A stretch of 64,000 nucleotides of DNA from the NCBI GenBank assembly GCA_009617715.1, contig VTFK01000264.1, positions 372,001 to 436,000 on the forward strand. Reading direction: 5' to 3'. This DNA comes from Plectrocnemia conspersa. Lineage: Eukaryota; Arthropoda; Insecta; Trichoptera; Polycentropodidae. The position numbers and the translations under genes were made by a program. Positions 59,576 to 64,000 of this stretch are shown here, piece by piece. Every line of letters starts with the position of its first letter. Positions within the stretch are counted from its first letter, which is position 1. Under the pieces are notes generated by a model. The model worked only from the letters and a program-made list of their open reading frames with translations. It was not told the DNA's origin and did not search any database.

Positions 59576-59977
59576 TTTTAGATTTTCTTTGGGGGCTTAC
59601 TCAAGATTTTTTTGTTTAAAGTCAGAGAGAGAAAATGTTTGGGAGTTAGTGATCGTTTTTTTAATATTTTGATTTCATTAAAATTCATAGTATTTCATTA
59701 AATGACATGTATTTTTCTAGCCAAATTCTAGAGAGCAAATGAGGTCCCTGATTTTGGACCCTATTATAAATGTACTGCAGCTGCTGTACACCTCGAAAAA
59801 TTAAAAAAATCCTTCTATTGACTTAAAAATATATTATTCCATGTAGAAAGATTAAATTTAAAAAAGGATAAAAGTGTTGAGTTTGCACTTTGGGCTCGCG
59901 TACTTGACTAAAAATTTTGGCCTGAAGATATTGATTTTCAGTTGACATTTTGAGAGACGGAATTTAGAAACATGTCA

Positions 59978-61587
59978 AGGGACACGGTCAATTGGGCGAC
60001 GGCGATTGGGCGACGGTCAAATGGGCGATTCAAAATGGGCGACGGACAAATGGGCGATGGCCTTTTGGGCGACGGTCTTTTGGGCGATACAATAATAATG
60101 CATTACAAATAAATGTGTAGCAAATCATGATCCTATAATTAATTAAATAATTTACATAATTTAATACATATTAAAATATATATATACATATATGTACATA
60201 CAAAAATATAAGTAATATTTTTTATAATAGAATTAAAAGATGAAAACATTATTCGGTCTAAACAAAATATAATATACCTACATAAGATATAGTATGTATA
60301 TATTTACTTATCATTTGTGCTTATTTAATCATAAAATATCACTTAAACAGTTTGATTTTTTTCATTTAAGAATTTAAGAGAGTTACCCGATATCATAAAA
60401 CACTTAGGTTTAAGTCGGTAATTTTATTATAAATACCTACCTGATAAATGTTCTTAGTGGGCCCTTATGCGAATTTTTTTATGTTTTGAGCCTTGGAAAC
60501 TACTGTGAGAACAAGCTTTTGGAATTTCCAAAAATCGCATATTTTACAGTTATCTATTTTAAATTAGATAGGATAGGTATATAAAAATATAATAACACAG
60601 AACTAGCGCTGATAAGTGTTTATCGTGGATTTTACCCTTTACGAGATTTTTTTATGTTTTGAGACTTATAAATTACTGTGAGAACAATCTTTTGGAATTT
60701 CCAAAAATCGCATATTTTACCGTTATCTATTTTAAACTGGATAGAGTAGTTATATATAAATATAATAAGCTAGAACTAGCGCTGATAAATGTTTATCGTG
60801 GATTTTGCCCTTTCCGCGATTTTTTTTATGTTTTGAGCCGTGGAAATTAATGTGAGAATAAACTTTGGGATTTTACAAAAATCGCATATTTTACAGTTAT
60901 CTATTTAAAATTAGATAGGGTAGTTATATATAAATATAAAAACCCATAACTAGCGCTCAGCATACTTTTGAATTTTGACTGAAAACATTCGAAAAAAGTT
61001 TCGTTGCGTCTTTGAAAATTATTTTTGTCGTGGTTTTAAAACACTTTGTCACAGTGTGTTTTTGGTAAAAAATTCAGTACAGCAAGAAAATAAGTATGTG
61101 TCTTTATATTCACATGTGGGTTATATTATATGTGTTATTTATAGATAATTGTTTATTATAGATTATTGTTGAGAGCGACTAATTTGAGTTACCACAGTTT
61201 ATATTCTTTATAAATGGATAATTCAGACATATTAAGTCAAAAAGACAAGGAAAAATATTTTTTGGAATGGATATCTTTATTATGAAAAGAATAGACCAAA
61301 AGAATTTTTATAAAAGTTTTGAGGTACAATAGAAAAAATATCATAGAATATTTACATGGTATTGCATATAATTATAATATGAGTTAATAATTTGAAAATA
61401 AAATTGTTTTTCATTTAATATACATTTTCGTTTTAATGTATATTTTATTAATATTCACAAAAAGCGTGCAAGTTTTTTTAAATTTCTGTCGCCCATATGA
61501 CCGTCGCCCAAATAACCATCGCCCAATTGACCGTCGCCCAATTGACCGGAATCGCCCATTTGTCCGTCGCCCAATTGTCGCGTACCG
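59978..61587. mobile_element. Non-autonomous DNA element with GGGCGACGG-array ends
   Basis: An 8-bp direct repeat ACATGTCA flanks it at 59970-59977 and 61588-61595. The left end is AGGGACACGGTCAATTGGGC and the right end, reversed, is CGGTACGCGACAATTGGGCG. Both ends carry about six or seven copies of a (N)TTGGGCGACGGTCAA-like motif (59988-60090; inverted at 61488-61577). The interior has no transposase and contains a tandem array. The 8-bp duplication fits hAT-type or Mutator-like transposition; the superfamily is not determined. Confidence 0.75.
60442..60957. repeat. Three ~170-bp tandem repeats
   Basis: Units begin at about 60442, 60610 and 60783. Each contains TTTATGTTTTGAG, TGTGAGAA, TTTCCAAAAATCGCATATTT, AGTTATCTATTT or a close variant, and AACTAGCGCT. 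They lie inside the GGGCGACGG element. Confidence 0.88.
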
Positions 61588-61595
61588 ACATGTCA

Positions 61596-62740
61596 ATCAG
61601 ACTACCATAAACGAAAGAGAAACGATTCGTGAATACGTTTGATATATGCTCTGGATTCTATTCCCATTTTTGATAATGAACGTGAACGCGAGCTTTCGCA
61701 AATGAATTTAATTATTACCTCAATAAGACCTTCGTTAAAGCCAATACAGTTTCGGTACTTTTGTTTGTCAAACTTGTCGGACCACCTGTGCCACTTCTAG
61801 ACCCTTCAAAATTCGTTGATCTATGGTTTCTCAGATTTCATTCGGTCAAGACACCAACACTAAAAAAAGCAATCGGGGCAATTTATCAGACGAGAGTTGG
61901 ACAAAACTTTGGAAATTACTAAAAACGTTTATTCAAATATATAATCTTTTATCATTTTATTTTACATTTAATCTTTAGTTATATATTTGTATTTGTTCGT
62001 TTTACTTTAGATTTTTGACATGTCTGAAGTAATGAAAAAAGTATGATAAATTTTGTTTAATTTTGAATGCGCTTCGTGGCATAGGAAAAGCTGCCTTAAA
62101 TTAAATTTAAATGATATTTGAATAAAAAATTCTTTAGTAAAAAGCTTGACAAGAAATGAGTTCCGACACCTTTTTTGTTTCAAAAAAAGCCCTGAAAATA
62201 CGTATGTAACAACCGTTAACAACTTGTAATTTTGACGCTTATTTGCTACGCCCGAACGTAAAATCAATACTTGCATGATATCCGGATATCCTGATGTTTC
62301 CGCTGTTCATCACGTTTGAATGCACCACGCTGAAGTTTGTACGACATAAGACAAACAAAATGGAATTGTATGTTGTATATTACGTCAGTTACTTGAATCT
62401 GTTGCAATATGAAACACAAGATCGGTGCGAAAATCAAACTCGGATCCTTTGTATCAAAAATTTAATGGATATTTTTATACCTGGTTTAATTAAGAATAGC
62501 CAGATGTTTCCTTTGTATTTAATATTTTATTTATTTAAACACAAAATACATTATCTTTATTAACAAAATAATAAATAATACAAATGCTCTTTTTATTATT
62601 CAAATAAAAATTCATTTGATCTAAAATCAAATTATGAATGTTCCAAAAGTGGCCATATACGTGGCCATGTATTCTTATTGAACCATCTCTTATCGAAAAT
62701 TGGCTACCATATTGCCGATTTTATTTATGTCTACTTCTGA
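61596..62740. other. Intergenic, no recognised gene
   Basis: Short frames at 62276-62007 (minus) and 62294-62563 (plus) show no family similarity. Composition is ordinary for the window. Confidence 0.4.
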
Positions 62741-62744
62741 ACGG

Positions 62745-62992
62745 AATATATCAGTAGAATTTCACCCAAACCATTCTCTCAAATTGCATAGCCATATAGA
62801 TGCGACGACTGTGTCTATATTTATTCTCTAAAGGATGAGTTCGTTGAATTTGTATTTTAGTCCTCTCATAATATGCCCGAGCTTTCTTTTCTTGATTTTC
62901 TGTAGCACTTCTCGTTCTTTTTCCATACACCGGAAGACTTCAATATTCCTAATTCTATCCATCTCAGAAAATTTTGCACATACGTCTATAGC
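62745..62992 (-). mobile_element. LINE reverse transcriptase C-terminal fragment
   Basis: The minus strand reads MDRIRNIEVFRCMEKEREVL and QKIKKRKLGHIMRGLKYKF, then NELIL and, after divergence, WLCNLREW. This matches the tail of endonuclease-reverse transcriptases that read K-K-R-K-L-x-x-x-GHIMR...WL-x-NLR-x-W. CAGTGGCGTTGC, a hAT-like end, abuts it at 62993. Confidence 0.6.
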
Positions 62993-63309
62993 AGTGGCGT
63001 TGCTACCTCATAACAGACATGCAAAGCCTGTGTAACATTCGAAATGCGATTAAAAATCCATCGATAAAAATATTTTTCAAATAAAAGTTTATTTCAAAAT
63101 TATACATACAGACACATTGAATGCACAATACTGGTTCATAACAATTTCCATTTCTTATAATTGATTAAGTTATACAATAGTATGAAATAATAATTAATTA
63201 TCCGTAAGTATACTAAATTTAAGGAAAAATACATAAAACCTTTTACAAATTTAAAAAATAAGAGAGAAATAAAAAGAAAAAATAAATTATATAAAAATAT
63301 ACAATGTAT

Positions 63310-63840
63310 AAAATATGACATGAATATAGGAATTTGATTTCCTTGTTCTGGGAGTCTTGGCGCAGCTGGCGTCCATCCGGTTTGGGGGGTAGAGGCGGAA
63401 AATCTGTGATGCTGCGTAGGAGGACTAGTCTCTTCTCTCGTTCGGTAGTTGGTTCTCTGAAAAGATTCTTTGGGGTTGTCCAAGTGTGTACTTCTGACTT
63501 TTTAGTTTTAACTATGCCAGACTTTAAAACTTGAAGTTTGCCGTTTCTCTGTCGACGTTTGAGCATTCAAATGTGGCGTGATTTTGGTCGCATTTCACGC
63601 ATCACGGATTGGTGTGGCCGAAATTTTGGCACCTAAAATATTGGGTACCAATAGTTTTATTTTTATATTTTTCCACACTGATTTTGGCATGGAAAATATA
63701 TTTTGCGTTGTTTTTGAATTTCTCCATATCGGTACCGTTGGGAAAATTTATTAGGTATGCCGGATACCTATTTGTAGGGGTTTTTGAAGTAAAACCCTTG
63801 TTCAATGACATAATTTTTGATGATGTCGACTTCCAATAGT
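63310..63840 (-). mobile_element. Jockey/X-element-like ORF1 (gag) remnant
   Basis: The minus strand reads MSLNKGFTSKTPTNRYPAYL and KFKNNAKYIFHAKISVEKYK, then a first knuckle YFRCQNFGHTNP, a stop, and a second knuckle CVKCDQNHATFEC. It continues with KSGIVKTKKSEVHTWTTPKN. This is the order of the nucleic-acid-binding protein of jockey/X-type elements (pre-C2HC domain then zinc knuckles). The stop near 63602 and the lost downstream ORF2 show it is dead. Confidence 0.65.
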
Positions 63841-63877
63841 AGAAGTCCTTTAGTAACAGCTTTGGCTGACTTATCGC

Positions 63878-64000
63878 TAGTGGCGTAGCTAGGGTATTTG
63901 CCGCCCAGGGCTATCCTTAAAATTGCTTCCCCCCCCCCTTTTGCAGGGTCTTAAAATCAACATTTCTTAAAATAATAAATTGGTTATTATTAAGCTCTTG
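63878..64000. mobile_element. Possible hAT end running off the window
   Basis: TAGTGGCGTAGCTAGGGT resembles the common hAT terminus CAGTGGCGTAGC, followed by GCCGCCCAGGGC and a C10 run. The rest lies beyond the edge. Confidence 0.35.

Noticed and set aside
62007..62563. Two 89-codon frames of opposite strand
   Set aside because: Neither has recognisable domains, splice context or codon bias distinguishing it from chance frames.
1..64000. CRISPR arrays, operons or other prokaryotic defence systems
   Set aside because: Spliced genes, AATAAA signals and eukaryotic transposons show nuclear animal DNA; no regularly spaced repeat array with unique spacers was seen.

Overview
This is eukaryotic, AT-rich nuclear DNA. 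Multi-exon genes with GT-AG introns and a dense load of decayed transposons fit an arthropod, most likely an insect; the order cannot be fixed from this window. Two host genes are supported, and they converge tail to tail near 43.5-43.9 kb.

(1) Plus strand, 433-43491: the last 29 exons of an axonemal dynein heavy chain of the DNAH5/DNAH8 class (outer-arm gamma chain; Drosophila kl-3 type). About 3,590 residues are encoded here: end of the tail, linker, AAA1-AAA4 with four readable P-loops, stalk with microtubule-binding domain, AAA5-AAA6 and the C-terminal region to the stop codon. The first roughly 1,000-1,150 residues lie upstream of the window. All exon phases agree except for one apparent 2-nt loss in exon 5, and one intron appears to use a GC donor.

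(2) Minus strand, 54066-43859: a complete nine-exon gene for a 425-residue secreted protein with a signal peptide, a short Cys-rich clip-like segment and two CUB-like domains, with a TATA box upstream and AATAAA downstream.

The rest is introns and intergenic DNA rich in mobile elements. Intron 3 of the dynein gene (about 16 kb) holds a hAT fragment, two Tigger/pogo deletion derivatives, Tc1/mariner remnants on both strands, and an R1-clade non-LTR retrotransposon (11968-15848, minus strand). That element is flanked by a 17-bp target duplication and sits inside a perfect 40-bp palindrome. Later dynein introns hold a nested pair of TA-flanked MITEs (28.5-29.0 kb), jockey-like reverse transcriptase scraps (34.6 and 41.5 kb) and a mariner fragment (39.5 kb). 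Beyond the genes lie a mariner deletion relic with a 30-bp-arm palindrome (44.5-45.0 kb, between the CUB gene's last two exons), a second full-length Tigger copy (56046-57790), a hAT element (about 57963-59201), a 1.6-kb element with GGGCGACGG-array ends and an internal ~170-bp tandem repeat (59978-61587), and LINE fragments to the right edge.

The most unusual signals are the R1-clade insertion inside a palindrome, the GGGCGACGG-array element, and a recurring class of short-spacer, mostly perfect palindromes that mark several decayed elements and a deletion junction.
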